Source: Enterobacter sp. SA187 (GTDB lineage Bacteria > Pseudomonadota > Gammaproteobacteria > Enterobacterales > Enterobacteriaceae). From it: DNA of 64,000 bases. This document shows, piece by piece, positions 8,350 to 16,478 of this stretch. Position numbers and translations under genes: made by a program. The notes below the pieces were generated by a model, which was not told the origin of the DNA, searched no databases, and was given only the letters and a program-made list of their open reading frames with translations. Each line of letters opens with the position of its first letter. Position 1 is the first letter of the stretch. The stretch lies in the NCBI RefSeq assembly GCF_001888805.2, contig NZ_CP019113.1:1984001-2048000 (forward strand), read 5' to 3'.

Positions 8350-10884
8350 ATGGCGGGGAATGACCGCGAACCTATTGGACGCAAAGGCCGACCTGCGCGT
8401 CCGGTAAAAGAAAAAGTAAGCCGTCGTCGACTCAGAGATGAAGACGCGGATGATTATGATGATGAGGACGACGAACCGATGCCGCGCCGGACTAAAGGTA
8501 AAGGCAAAGGCAAAAAACCTCGCGGCAAACGCGGCTGGTTCTGGCTGCTGGTAAAAATCGGCATTGTTATTCTTGTACTGCTGGCGATATACGGCCTGTA
8601 TCTCGACCAGAAGATCCGCAGCCGCATTGACGGCAAAGTCTGGCAATTGCCTGCCGCCGTGTATGGCCGCATGGTTAACCTTGAGCCGGACATGGCGGTC
8701 AGCAAAAACGAGATGGTGAAGCTGCTGGAAGCCACGCAGTACCGCAAGGTGACGGCGATGACCCGCCCCGGCGAGTTTACCGTGCAGGCTAACAGCATCG
8801 AGATGATCCGCCGTCCGTTCGATTTCCCGGACAGCAAAGAGGGGCAGGTGCGCGCGCGTCTGACCTTCAGCGGCGACCGTCTGGAAACCATTGAGAACAT
8901 GGAGAACAACCGCCAGTTCGGTTTCTTCCGTCTCGATCCGCGGCTGATCACCATGCTCTCCTCGCCGAACGGCGAGCAGCGCCTGTTTGTGCCGCGCAGT
9001 GGTTTCCCGGATCTGCTGGTGGATACCCTGCTGGCGACCGAAGACCGCCATTTCTATGAGCATGACGGTATCAGCTTCTACTCCATCGGGCGTGCGGTGC
9101 TGGCGAACCTGACGGCAGGGCGCACGGTGCAGGGGGCGAGTACGCTTACCCAGCAGCTGGTGAAAAACCTGTTCCTCTCCAGCGAACGCTCGTATGGCCG
9201 TAAAGCGAACGAAGCTTATATGGCGCTGATCATGGATGCGCGCTACAGCAAAGACCGTATCCTTGAGCTCTATATGAACGAGGTGTACCTCGGTCAGAGC
9301 GGCGACAACGAGATCCGCGGCTTCCCGCTGGCGAGCCTGTACTACTTCGGGCGTCCGGTGGAAGAGCTGAGCCTTGACCAGCAGGCGCTGCTGGTGGGCA
9401 TGGTAAAAGGCGCGTCCATTTATAACCCGTGGCGTAACCCGAAACTGGCGCTGGAGCGTCGTAACCTGGTCCTGCGTCTGCTGCAACAGCAGCAGGTTAT
9501 CGATCAGGAGCTTTACGACATGCTGAGCGCCCGTCCGCTGGGCGTGCAGCCGCGCGGCGGCGTTATTTCCCCGCAGCCTGCCTTTATGCAGATGGTGCGT
9601 CAGGAGTTGCAGGCGAAGCTGGGCGATAAAGTGAAAGATCTCTCCGGCGTGAAGATCTTCACCACCTTTGACTCGGTGGCGCAGGACGCCGCCGAGAAAG
9701 CGGCGGTGGAAGGTATTCCGGCGCTGATCAAGCAGCGTAAGCTGAGCGATCTGGAAACCGCGATGGTGGTGGTCGACCGCTTCAGCGGCGAAGTGCGCGC
9801 CATGGTCGGCGGAGCGACGCCGCAGTTCGCCGGTTATAACCGTGCGATGCAGGCACGTCGTTCCATTGGCTCGCTGGCGAAACCGGCGACCTATCTGACC
9901 GCGCTGAGCCAGCCGAATCAGTACCGTCTGAATACGGTGATCGCCGATGCGCCTATCTCCCTGCGCCAGCCAAATGGCCAGGTGTGGTCGCCGCAGAACG
10001 ATGACAAACGCTTCAGCGGCCAGGTGCTGCTGGTGGATGCGCTGACCCGTTCAATGAACGTGCCGACGGTAAACCTCGGGATGGCGCTTGGCCTGCCGGC
10101 GGTCACCGATACCTGGCTGAAACTGGGCGCGCCGAAAGATCAGCTGCATGCGGTGCCATCCATGCTGTTAGGGGCGCTGAACCTGACGCCGGTGGAAGTG
10201 GCGCAGGCGTTCCAGACTATCGCCAGCGGCGGTAACCGCGCGACGCTCTCTTCGCTGCGTTCGGTGATTGCGGAAGACGGTACGGTGCTCTACCAGAGCT
10301 TCCCGCAGGCGGAGCGCGCAGTGCCTGCTCAGGCGGCCTATATGACGCTGTGGACCATGCAGCAGGTGATCCAGCGCGGCACCGGGCGTCAGCTTGGCGC
10401 GAAATATCCGGGTCTGCATCTGGCGGGTAAAACCGGCACCACCAACAATAACGTCGACACCTGGTTTGCCGGGATCGACGGGCGTGAAGTGACCATCACC
10501 TGGGTAGGCCGCGACAATAACCAGCCGACCAAACTCTACGGGGCGAGCGGGGCGATGGCCATCTATCAGCGCTATCTGGCGAACCAGTCGCCGTTCCCGC
10601 TGGAGCTGACCGCGCCGGAAGACATCGTCGATATGGGCATTGATGACGCAGGCAACTTCATGTGCGCTGGCGGAAGTTCCCGTACTATCCCGGTGTGGAC
10701 CACCAACCCGGACAGCCTGTGCCAGCAGAGCCAGGCGTTGCAGCAGTCGAATAATCCGTTCGATCAGTCTGCGCCGCAGCAGCCGCAACAGCAGCCTCAG
10801 CAACAGCAACAACAACCGCCGCAGCAGGAAGAAAAAAGCGACGGCGTAGCGGGCTGGATCAAGGATATGTTCGGCGGTAACTAA
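8350..10884 (+). CDS. mrcB: penicillin-binding protein 1B (bifunctional)
   Basis: Class A PBP that polymerises and cross-links peptidoglycan at the inner membrane. The 844 residues match E. coli PBP1b: a charged cytoplasmic tail, one membrane segment (about 63-86), the UB2H domain, a glycosyltransferase domain with the catalytic Glu in [13 protein letters not shown] (Glu231) and [13 protein letters not shown], then a transpeptidase with SLAK (Ser508), SMN and KTGTT. Met44 corresponds in position to the internal start of the shorter E. coli form (Met46). The C-terminal tail is very glutamine-rich (about residues 790-825). In E. coli fhuA follows directly; here a fimbrial operon intervenes. Confidence 0.98.
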   Translation: MAGNDREPIGRKGRPARPVKEKVSRRRLRDEDADDYDDEDDEPMPRRTKGKGKGKKPRGKRGWFWLLVKIGIVILVLLAIYGLYLDQKIRSRIDGKVWQLPAAVYGRMVNLEPDMAVSKNEMVKLLEATQYRKVTAMTRPGEFTVQANSIEMIRRPFDFPDSKEGQVRARLTFSGDRLETIENMENNRQFGFFRLDPRLITMLSSPNGEQRLFVPRSGFPDLLVDTLLATEDRHFYEHDGISFYSIGRAVLANLTAGRTVQGASTLTQQLVKNLFLSSERSYGRKANEAYMALIMDARYSKDRILELYMNEVYLGQSGDNEIRGFPLASLYYFGRPVEELSLDQQALLVGMVKGASIYNPWRNPKLALERRNLVLRLLQQQQVIDQELYDMLSARPLGVQPRGGVISPQPAFMQMVRQELQAKLGDKVKDLSGVKIFTTFDSVAQDAAEKAAVEGIPALIKQRKLSDLETAMVVVDRFSGEVRAMVGGATPQFAGYNRAMQARRSIGSLAKPATYLTALSQPNQYRLNTVIADAPISLRQPNGQVWSPQNDDKRFSGQVLLVDALTRSMNVPTVNLGMALGLPAVTDTWLKLGAPKDQLHAVPSMLLGALNLTPVEVAQAFQTIASGGNRATLSSLRSVIAEDGTVLYQSFPQAERAVPAQAAYMTLWTMQQVIQRGTGRQLGAKYPGLHLAGKTGTTNNNVDTWFAGIDGREVTITWVGRDNNQPTKLYGASGAMAIYQRYLANQSPFPLELTAPEDIVDMGIDDAGNFMCAGGSSRTIPVWTTNPDSLCQQSQALQQSNNPFDQSAPQQPQQQPQQQQQQPPQQEEKSDGVAGWIKDMFGGN

Positions 10885-10904
10885 GCGTTACCCGCCTGTA
10901 TCAC

Positions 10905-10945
10905 CGCCTCAGAGTCGATTAACGTCGCTCTGGGGCGTTTTTTTT
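10905..10945 (+). terminator. intrinsic terminator of mrcB
   Basis: CGCCTCAGAG pairs with CTCTGGGGCG (10 bp, one G-U pair) and is followed by eight T residues, 20 bp after the mrcB stop. It isolates mrcB from the fimbrial operon. Confidence 0.9.
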
Positions 10946-11418
10946 AAGATTGTTCCCTGCTTATTCCTCCCGGTCATGCTTTCCATTTCCTAATGTATGC
11001 CACTTCCTTATGACGTCACAATCCCGGTGATTAAACGGGAGTTATATTCATTCAACCATAGCTTTCATGTATTAACTCTCTGATCCCGGGTGTAGTGGGA
11101 CATTACTATTTTTCTGGTGAATATATGGAATAAAATTTAATAATTAATTAAATCTTGTATAAGACTAATCAAAAGCATTTTTAATATGAGTCTTCCTTGT
11201 CAGGGTCTTAAATATTTGCTGGCTTCAGGAAATTCCTGGTGGTTGCGTTAACTTTCAGGTGAAGGTAATATTAGTAAATAAGATCGAATGAACGTGAGGT
11301 GTATATGGATATCTTTTCACTTCATAAGCTCATTCTTATGGTTGGTTAAAATATTAACTCCCCGGTTTATCATTTTTGTGATGTAAATTTTTTTATAGAC
11401 ATATGTAAGGAACACGTT
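10946..11418. promoter_or_regulatory. AT-rich leader of the fimbrial operon
   Basis: A 473-bp stretch without a long gene, much richer in A and T than the flanking core genes, as expected for an H-NS-type silenced fimbrial control region. It contains a perfect 7-bp inverted repeat ATTTAAT/ATTAAAT at 11135-11153 followed by a TATAAG hexamer (11158-11163), a TGTGATGTAAA stretch near 11377 followed by TATAGA (11394-11399), and a possible 14-codon reading frame at 11305-11349. I saw no clear sigma-70 pair. No recombinase gene is present in the window, and I noticed no phase-variation inverted repeats flanking the promoter. The start of transcription is unknown. Confidence 0.55.
11305..11349 (+). 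CDS. possible 14-residue leader peptide upstream of the fimbrial operon
   Basis: An ATG at 11305 is preceded by GTGAGGT at workable spacing and opens a frame of 14 codons (MDIFSLHKLILMVG) ending in TAA, 70 bp before the pilin gene. It is hydrophobic and resembles no family I know. Such short frames arise by chance, so this is a candidate only; if translated, it could couple translation to pilin expression. Confidence 0.2.
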   Translation: MDIFSLHKLILMVG

Positions 11419-11967
11419 ATGTATAAAAAATATTTTCTGCCACTGCTTGCTGGCGCGCTGTTTACTACCTCCGTTTCGCCAGTTCAGGCGACCGATACCG
11501 GTACTATTAGCTTTAACGGGAAAATCGTCGCCGACAGTTGCAACGTTAACGTGAACGGCGCAGTCACTAACGGCATTGTGACGTTCAGGAACCTGACGCA
11601 AACTTCATTTGGCGAGGATAAAAAAGTGGGTGATAGCCAGCCTTTTAAGATTACCGTACGCAACTGCGATACCAGCATCTCTTTTATTAACATCAAGTTC
11701 TCCGGCGATCGCATCGCAGGTTATGACGATGAAGTTCTGGGAACCACCGGTGTTGCCAATAATGTAGGGATCCGCATGTACCCGGAATACAGCAGTAACA
11801 CCTTTATTAAATTTGACGGGACAGAACCACCCTCTGCCGCAAAACAAAATGTGCAGGGGATGGACGTCGTATTTAACTACACCGCTGAAGTTATTCAGGT
11901 TGGTGCGGATTTACCGACTGCGGGTGATTATTCCGCGCAAGCTACATACACCCTGGTTTATCGTTAA
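11419..11967 (+). CDS. fimbrial major subunit (type 1-like pilin)
   Basis: Secreted structural pilin assembled by donor-strand exchange. It has a signal peptide (MYKKYFLPLLAGALFTTSVSPVQA, cleavage near residue 24-25), a GTISFNGKIVADSC start typical of type 1-like pilins, a disulfide pair (Cys near residues 42 and 83), and a beta-strand C-terminus ending TYTLVYR with the penultimate aromatic pattern recognised by periplasmic chaperones. An AAGGA site precedes the ATG. First position in a four-gene operon and the hairpin after it suggest it is the major subunit. I cannot assign it to a named fimbria. Confidence 0.88.
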   Translation: MYKKYFLPLLAGALFTTSVSPVQATDTGTISFNGKIVADSCNVNVNGAVTNGIVTFRNLTQTSFGEDKKVGDSQPFKITVRNCDTSISFINIKFSGDRIAGYDDEVLGTTGVANNVGIRMYPEYSSNTFIKFDGTEPPSAAKQNVQGMDVVFNYTAEVIQVGADLPTAGDYSAQATYTLVYR

Positions 11968-11980
11968 TTTATCAAGATAA

Positions 11981-12005
11981 ACTGGCCCAGGGCGGGCCAG
12001 TATTT
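11981..12005 (+). terminator. hairpin after the pilin gene (partial terminator or mRNA stabiliser)
   Basis: A perfect 8-bp stem, ACTGGCCC and GGGCCAGT with a 5-nt loop, is followed by ATTTTC, in the 46-bp gap between pilin and chaperone. In fimbrial operons such structures often make the major-subunit message more abundant than the assembly genes. That role is inferred. Confidence 0.65.
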
Positions 12006-12013
12006 TCAATGGA

Positions 12014-12736
12014 ATGAAGGAAATGCGAATTTATAATGCCATACTCGGGATCTTCTTTCTGCTGGGCGCTACCCTGGCGCAGGCGGGCGTCGTCATTGGC
12101 GGAACGCGAATTATTTATCCCTCAGACCAGGCTGAAGTCCAGGTCACGTTAAAAAATAAAGATGATGCTAAGCGTTATCTGGTGCATAGCTGGGTCAGCA
12201 ATATTGATGACAGCAAAGCGCCCTTTGTCATCACGCCGCCCATTTACAAGCTCGATGAAAATCGTCAAACGCTGCTGCATGTCGTCTATACCGGCGATAA
12301 AACACATTTACCCCAGGATCGCGAATCCTTGTTTATGGCAAATATCAAATCGGTGTCTTCTGTGCCTGAAGAACTGCGCGATAAAAATACTCTGCAATTT
12401 GCGATCAAGACGAAAATCAAACTGTTTTATCGCCCATCGGCATTAAGCGATGCCGCCGCGAAAACGGCATGGCAGTCGTTACAGTTCAGCCGCCGCAATA
12501 ATCAGTTGACGATCAAAAACCCCACGCCGTTTTACGTTACCCTGGGCCAGCTTAAGGTGGCGCAGAAAGAGGTAAAACCGCTCGGCAAGCAGGATACCCC
12601 TTCCGCGCTATCCATGATGATCGCCCCTTATGGCGAGCAGGTTTTTGCCCTGCCGACGGCGGCGCAGGGGTCAGTGATGTGGACCGCGATCAACGATTTT
12701 GGCGCCGAGACCGAACCGCGTCAGCAAGCGTTATAA
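12014..12736 (+). CDS. periplasmic fimbrial chaperone (PapD family)
   Basis: Caps pilin subunits in the periplasm and delivers them to the usher. The 240 residues include a signal peptide ending TLAQA, then two Ig-like domains. The subunit-binding arginine lies in GGTRIIYP and the lysine in the IKTKIKLFYRP segment. The FGL/FGS-deciding region between F1 and G1 (YTGDKTHLPQDRESLFMANI) is short, which fits the FGS class. Two ATGs (12014 and 12023) are possible starts and neither has an ideal Shine-Dalgarno. The gene ends 31 bp before the usher start. Confidence 0.9.
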   Translation: MKEMRIYNAILGIFFLLGATLAQAGVVIGGTRIIYPSDQAEVQVTLKNKDDAKRYLVHSWVSNIDDSKAPFVITPPIYKLDENRQTLLHVVYTGDKTHLPQDRESLFMANIKSVSSVPEELRDKNTLQFAIKTKIKLFYRPSALSDAAAKTAWQSLQFSRRNNQLTIKNPTPFYVTLGQLKVAQKEVKPLGKQDTPSALSMMIAPYGEQVFALPTAAQGSVMWTAINDFGAETEPRQQAL

Positions 12737-12767
12737 CCTGGCTGTGAATTTATCGTGGGTGGCGTTT

Positions 12768-15251
12768 ATGTCTTCCTGGCGTAATGGCCGGATTTTTGGG
12801 CTGAGCGCGCTGGCACTGGCAATATCAACGGTGACCAGCGCCGTGTATGCTGAAGACTATTTCAACCTCGGCGCACTGGAAACAGAGACACCCCTGGAAA
12901 ATACCGGGGCTATTGAAGCCTGGCTGCGTAATAACGGCTTGACGCCTGGCCAGTATCTGACGTCTATCGTCTGGAATGAGGATCGCCTTGATAAAAGAAA
13001 CCTCAATTACCTCCTGTCGAAAGACAATAAACAACTCATTCCGCAATTTACCAAAGCCGAACTGGCTGAACTGGGCGTAAAGGTCGATACCGTTCCGGCA
13101 TTACATGAGCTTGCGGATAATGCGACGGTAGGCGACATCAGTGAGTACATTCCTGGGGCACGTTATGATTTCAGTCCGGACACCCAGGTGTTGCAACTGC
13201 ATATCCCCCAGATGTATCGCAATACGCGGATCTCAGGCGAAACTAATCCGGCAAACTGGGATGACGGTATGCCCGCAATCTGGTCCAGTTATTATGTTTC
13301 TGGCGCGCGTCAGCAATCTGAATCCACCAGCAGCGTGGCAAACTGGGCAAGCCTGAACTCCGGTCTGAACATGGGGCCCTGGCGCGTACGTAATACCAGT
13401 AGCTGGGCGAGTGACACTGGCTGGCAGTCCATCAGCAGCACCCTTGAGCGCGATATTAAACGCTTACGCGGCCAGTTTCGCGCCGGACAGACCTCGACTA
13501 ACGGCGAGCTGTTCGACAGCGTGCAGATGACAGGCGTAACCCTGGAAACGGACACCGCTATGTTGCCAGGCGGATTACAGGGATTTGCCCCGGTAGTTCG
13601 GGGTATCGCTAACAGCGACGCGAAGGTGACCGTTAAGCAAAATGGTTACATCATTTATCAGACCAACGTCTCGGCAGGGCCTTTTGAGCTGCGCGATCTC
13701 ACGCAGGTGACGGCAGGCGCCGATCTCGAAGTGACGGTTGAGGAAGCCGATGGTACACAGCGAAGCTTTATCCAGGCCAGTTCGTCCGTTCCCATCATGC
13801 AGCGTGAAGGCGCGCTGAAATACAGCCTTTCAGCGGGTAAATACCGCGATGTTAATCATGGCGCAGAGCCGGGCTTTGGTCAGGCGACGGTGATTTATGG
13901 TCTGCCATTCGGCACAACGGTTTACGGCGGCGTACTTGGCGCCTCTATGTATCGCGCCGGTTTGGTTGGTGTGGGAGCCGATTTGCGCCGTCTGGGCTCC
14001 CTGTCGCTGGATCTGACGCAGGCACACACTTCTTTTACAGATGAACGTGGCGATAAGAAGGGGCAGTCATGGCGTGCGCAGTACGCGAAAGACTTTCCGG
14101 CAACCGATACTACGCTGACGCTGGCCAGCTACCGCTATTCCACGTCTGGCTTCTACACTTTTCAGGAAGCCCTGGATCAGCGCAATGGCGGCTATGACAG
14201 CAGCGATATGTACAGCTATCGCAACGTCTACAACAGACGCAGCCGCTTGCAACTCAATCTTTCCCAGTCACTACGGGGATGGGGTTCCGTCTATGCTAAC
14301 ACCTGGCAGCAAAACTACTGGGGAATGGCGGGGCGCGAGCGCAGCGTCAGCTTTGGCTACAGCAGCAGCTGGCACGGGGCGAACTGGTCAGTGAATTACA
14401 GCCTGACCAAAACGCCCACGACCCGTGACGACCGGCAACTCGCTCTGTCACTGAATATTCCGCTGTCACGCTTTTTGCCGGAAGCCTGGGCCACTTACAG
14501 TCTAAACAGGGCGAAAAATGGCCCCGCGTCGCACCAGGTGGGTCTTAACGGCTCGTTGCTGGAAGACAATAACTTGACCTATAACCTCCAGCAGACCTAC
14601 ACCAGCGACCAGGCTGGCAATGGCGCTTATCTCTCCTCCCGCTATCGCGCCTCTATGGGCGATTTCAGCACCAACTACAGCTACCAGAAAAACAGTAAAC
14701 AGTGGGGATATAGCGCACAGGGTTCAGTGGTGGCGCATTCCCATGGCGTAACCCTGGGGCGTACGGTGCAGGACGCTTTTGCCGTGGTGCATATTACCGA
14801 TGGCGATCATGTGAAAGTGCAGAGTTCACAGGGCATTTATACCGACGCCTGGGGCAACGCCATCGTTCCCACGCTGACCCCTTACCGGCGCAATACCATT
14901 ACGGTGAACACGCAGGGGCGGGATGATATTGATATTCAGGATGCCGCGGTCGAAGCCATTCCGACAAAAGGGGCCGTTCTGGCAGCCGATTTTTCCGCCC
15001 GCTCGGGTAAACGCGCGCTGTTAACCCTGACGCACCGTGAGGGCGTAGTGCCATTCGGCGCGGTGTTCAGTATCGAAGGCATGACGGCGATTGTGGGTGA
15101 TGGCGGTGAGGTCTACGTGACGGGATTAAAGGGTACGCAAGCGTTCACCGTGCAATGGGGCGATACGCCGGAGACGCGCTGCGCAGGCAGGATCACCGTG
15201 CCGAAAAAAATGGATGCCAGGTTTCTGATGAGAACCGTCAGCTGCGAATAA
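12768..15251 (+). CDS. outer-membrane fimbrial usher (FimD/PapC family)
   Basis: Outer-membrane pore that receives chaperone-subunit complexes, polymerises the fimbria and secretes it. From the ATG at 12768 the product has 827 residues with a signal peptide (about 1-28, ending VYAED) and an N-terminal domain beginning DYFNLGALE. It then has the LTPGQY motif, a large beta-barrel, the plug region (GFAPVVRGIANSDAKVTVKQNG) and C-terminal domains with a closing Cys pair (TRCAG, RTVSCE). The open frame extends upstream into the chaperone gene, but that extension lacks a signal sequence. The N-terminal region differs noticeably from FimD and PapC, so the clade is not assigned. Confidence 0.93.
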   Translation: MSSWRNGRIFGLSALALAISTVTSAVYAEDYFNLGALETETPLENTGAIEAWLRNNGLTPGQYLTSIVWNEDRLDKRNLNYLLSKDNKQLIPQFTKAELAELGVKVDTVPALHELADNATVGDISEYIPGARYDFSPDTQVLQLHIPQMYRNTRISGETNPANWDDGMPAIWSSYYVSGARQQSESTSSVANWASLNSGLNMGPWRVRNTSSWASDTGWQSISSTLERDIKRLRGQFRAGQTSTNGELFDSVQMTGVTLETDTAMLPGGLQGFAPVVRGIANSDAKVTVKQNGYIIYQTNVSAGPFELRDLTQVTAGADLEVTVEEADGTQRSFIQASSSVPIMQREGALKYSLSAGKYRDVNHGAEPGFGQATVIYGLPFGTTVYGGVLGASMYRAGLVGVGADLRRLGSLSLDLTQAHTSFTDERGDKKGQSWRAQYAKDFPATDTTLTLASYRYSTSGFYTFQEALDQRNGGYDSSDMYSYRNVYNRRSRLQLNLSQSLRGWGSVYANTWQQNYWGMAGRERSVSFGYSSSWHGANWSVNYSLTKTPTTRDDRQLALSLNIPLSRFLPEAWATYSLNRAKNGPASHQVGLNGSLLEDNNLTYNLQQTYTSDQAGNGAYLSSRYRASMGDFSTNYSYQKNSKQWGYSAQGSVVAHSHGVTLGRTVQDAFAVVHITDGDHVKVQSSQGIYTDAWGNAIVPTLTPYRRNTITVNTQGRDDIDIQDAAVEAIPTKGAVLAADFSARSGKRALLTLTHREGVVPFGAVFSIEGMTAIVGDGGEVYVTGLKGTQAFTVQWGDTPETRCAGRITVPKKMDARFLMRTVSCE

Positions 15252-15264
15252 ACAGGACGTTGAG

Positions 15265-16278
15265 ATGAAAAATAAAATGTTGTTAATGGCAGGGCGCTGC
15301 GGTCTTGGGTTGCTGCTGATCGGTTCGGCGTTATTGAGTACGGCCGCGCGGGCGTCGTGCACCATTCTTGACAGAAAACCTGCTGCAAGGATTGGATTCG
15401 CGCCGCCGACATTAATCGTCAACAGCGATGCTGAACCTGGTACGATCATTTATAGCGAGCGTCAGTCCAGCTATACGATCAGAGTTGAATGTACTGCCGT
15501 TGCGGACATCTGGCAGGGTTATACCAATGTCAACGCAACTGACGAGCGGGCGGACAATCCCCTGCAGGGCGTCTATCAAACCAATGTGCCGGGTATCGGC
15601 TTTCGCGCCGCCTGGACAAACGCGACTACGCCAACATTCGAAGCCGACGATATCGTCAGGCCCTGGCACAGAGATATGTCGCCTGTTATCAAAGAGAATG
15701 GCTATTACACCTTAACGCTCAACGGCGCGGCGCAGTTTGTCGTGACCGGGCCGGTGAGTTCGGGGATGGTGTACATCGGTAAATTTAATGCCGAATGGAA
15801 GTACGATAACACCGTCGTCGGCTACCTGAGCTACAGCTCCAGCCTCGTTGAAGTGCAGCACACGACCTGTAATCTGGTGGAAAAAAACATCACCGTGCCT
15901 TTAGAGGAGATTAATGCGAGTGAGTTTACAAATAATGTCTCAAGGGTGGTATCCGATGACAGGTTTAAGCTCCAGATTGATAACTGCGACGCCGGAAGAA
16001 AAATCGATTACCGCTTCACTACCGCAGGTTCGACTGGCGTGACAAACGGCAATATCCTGAATATTGCGGCAGAAGAAGGGGCCGCTCAGGGTGTGGGTAT
16101 CCAGATCCTGAACAGTAATAATGCGGTGTTGCAGTTTGACCAGGAGTATACGGCGGTGTCACAAACCAGCGCCGGGCAGTCGGTCACTATCCCGCTAAAA
16201 GCGCGCTATATCAAAACCGGCACCGTCAAAGGCGGGCATGTCAACGCGGCGGCGACTTTTGAGGTTTACTATCGCTGA
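15265..16278 (+). CDS. putative two-domain fimbrial tip adhesin
   Basis: The last gene of the fimbrial operon, 13 bp after the usher. The 337 residues start with a signal peptide ending in ARA, followed by an N-terminal domain (about residues 31-200) with Cys near 31 and 75 and no obvious match I can name, which is the likely receptor-binding region. The C-terminal pilin domain (about 205-337) has a Cys pair in HTTCNLV and DNCDAG and ends ATFEVYYR, the donor-strand-acceptor signature. The two-domain size, about twice a pilin, and the last position are typical of tip adhesins such as FimH. The ligand cannot be predicted. Confidence 0.82.
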   Translation: MKNKMLLMAGRCGLGLLLIGSALLSTAARASCTILDRKPAARIGFAPPTLIVNSDAEPGTIIYSERQSSYTIRVECTAVADIWQGYTNVNATDERADNPLQGVYQTNVPGIGFRAAWTNATTPTFEADDIVRPWHRDMSPVIKENGYYTLTLNGAAQFVVTGPVSSGMVYIGKFNAEWKYDNTVVGYLSYSSSLVEVQHTTCNLVEKNITVPLEEINASEFTNNVSRVVSDDRFKLQIDNCDAGRKIDYRFTTAGSTGVTNGNILNIAAEEGAAQGVGIQILNSNNAVLQFDQEYTAVSQTSAGQSVTIPLKARYIKTGTVKGGHVNAAATFEVYYR

Positions 16279-16385
16279 AATGTGAACTTTGCATGGGTTA
16301 TTAAACATTCGGGCACATCTTTTTTACCCTTTCTGATCATCTGATTATTTCTTAAACCCTCAATTCTTGTAGGGCCGCATATCCC

Positions 16386-16455
16386 TTGCTTTCAAGCCGG
16401 ATGCTCGCATAATATGCTGCGGTCATAATAATAATTATCGTTTACGTTATCATTC
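16386..16455 (+). promoter_or_regulatory. fhuA promoter with Fur operator
   Basis: A -35-like TTGCTT (16386-16391) and a -10-like TAATAT (16410-16415) at 18-bp spacing are followed by an A/T-rich run at 16425-16455 that resembles overlapping Fur boxes (ATAATAATTATCGTTTACG and GTTATCATTC). The Fur consensus is GATAATGATAATCATTATC. Iron repression of fhuACDB through Fur is known in E. coli and inferred here. The rest of the 200-bp gap shows nothing else. Confidence 0.75.
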
Positions 16456-16478
16456 ATCCCATTCCAGAGAGACACACA

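Noticed and set aside
8134..9486. 450-codon open frame on the minus strand opposite hrpB and mrcB
   Set aside because: It is antisense to the catalytic part of mrcB, has low-complexity composition and no family resemblance. Long antisense frames are common opposite GC-rich genes.
16279..16478. Remnant of a further fimbrial gene after the adhesin
   Set aside because: No coding similarity was seen; the stretch is explained by the fhuA promoter and Fur boxes.
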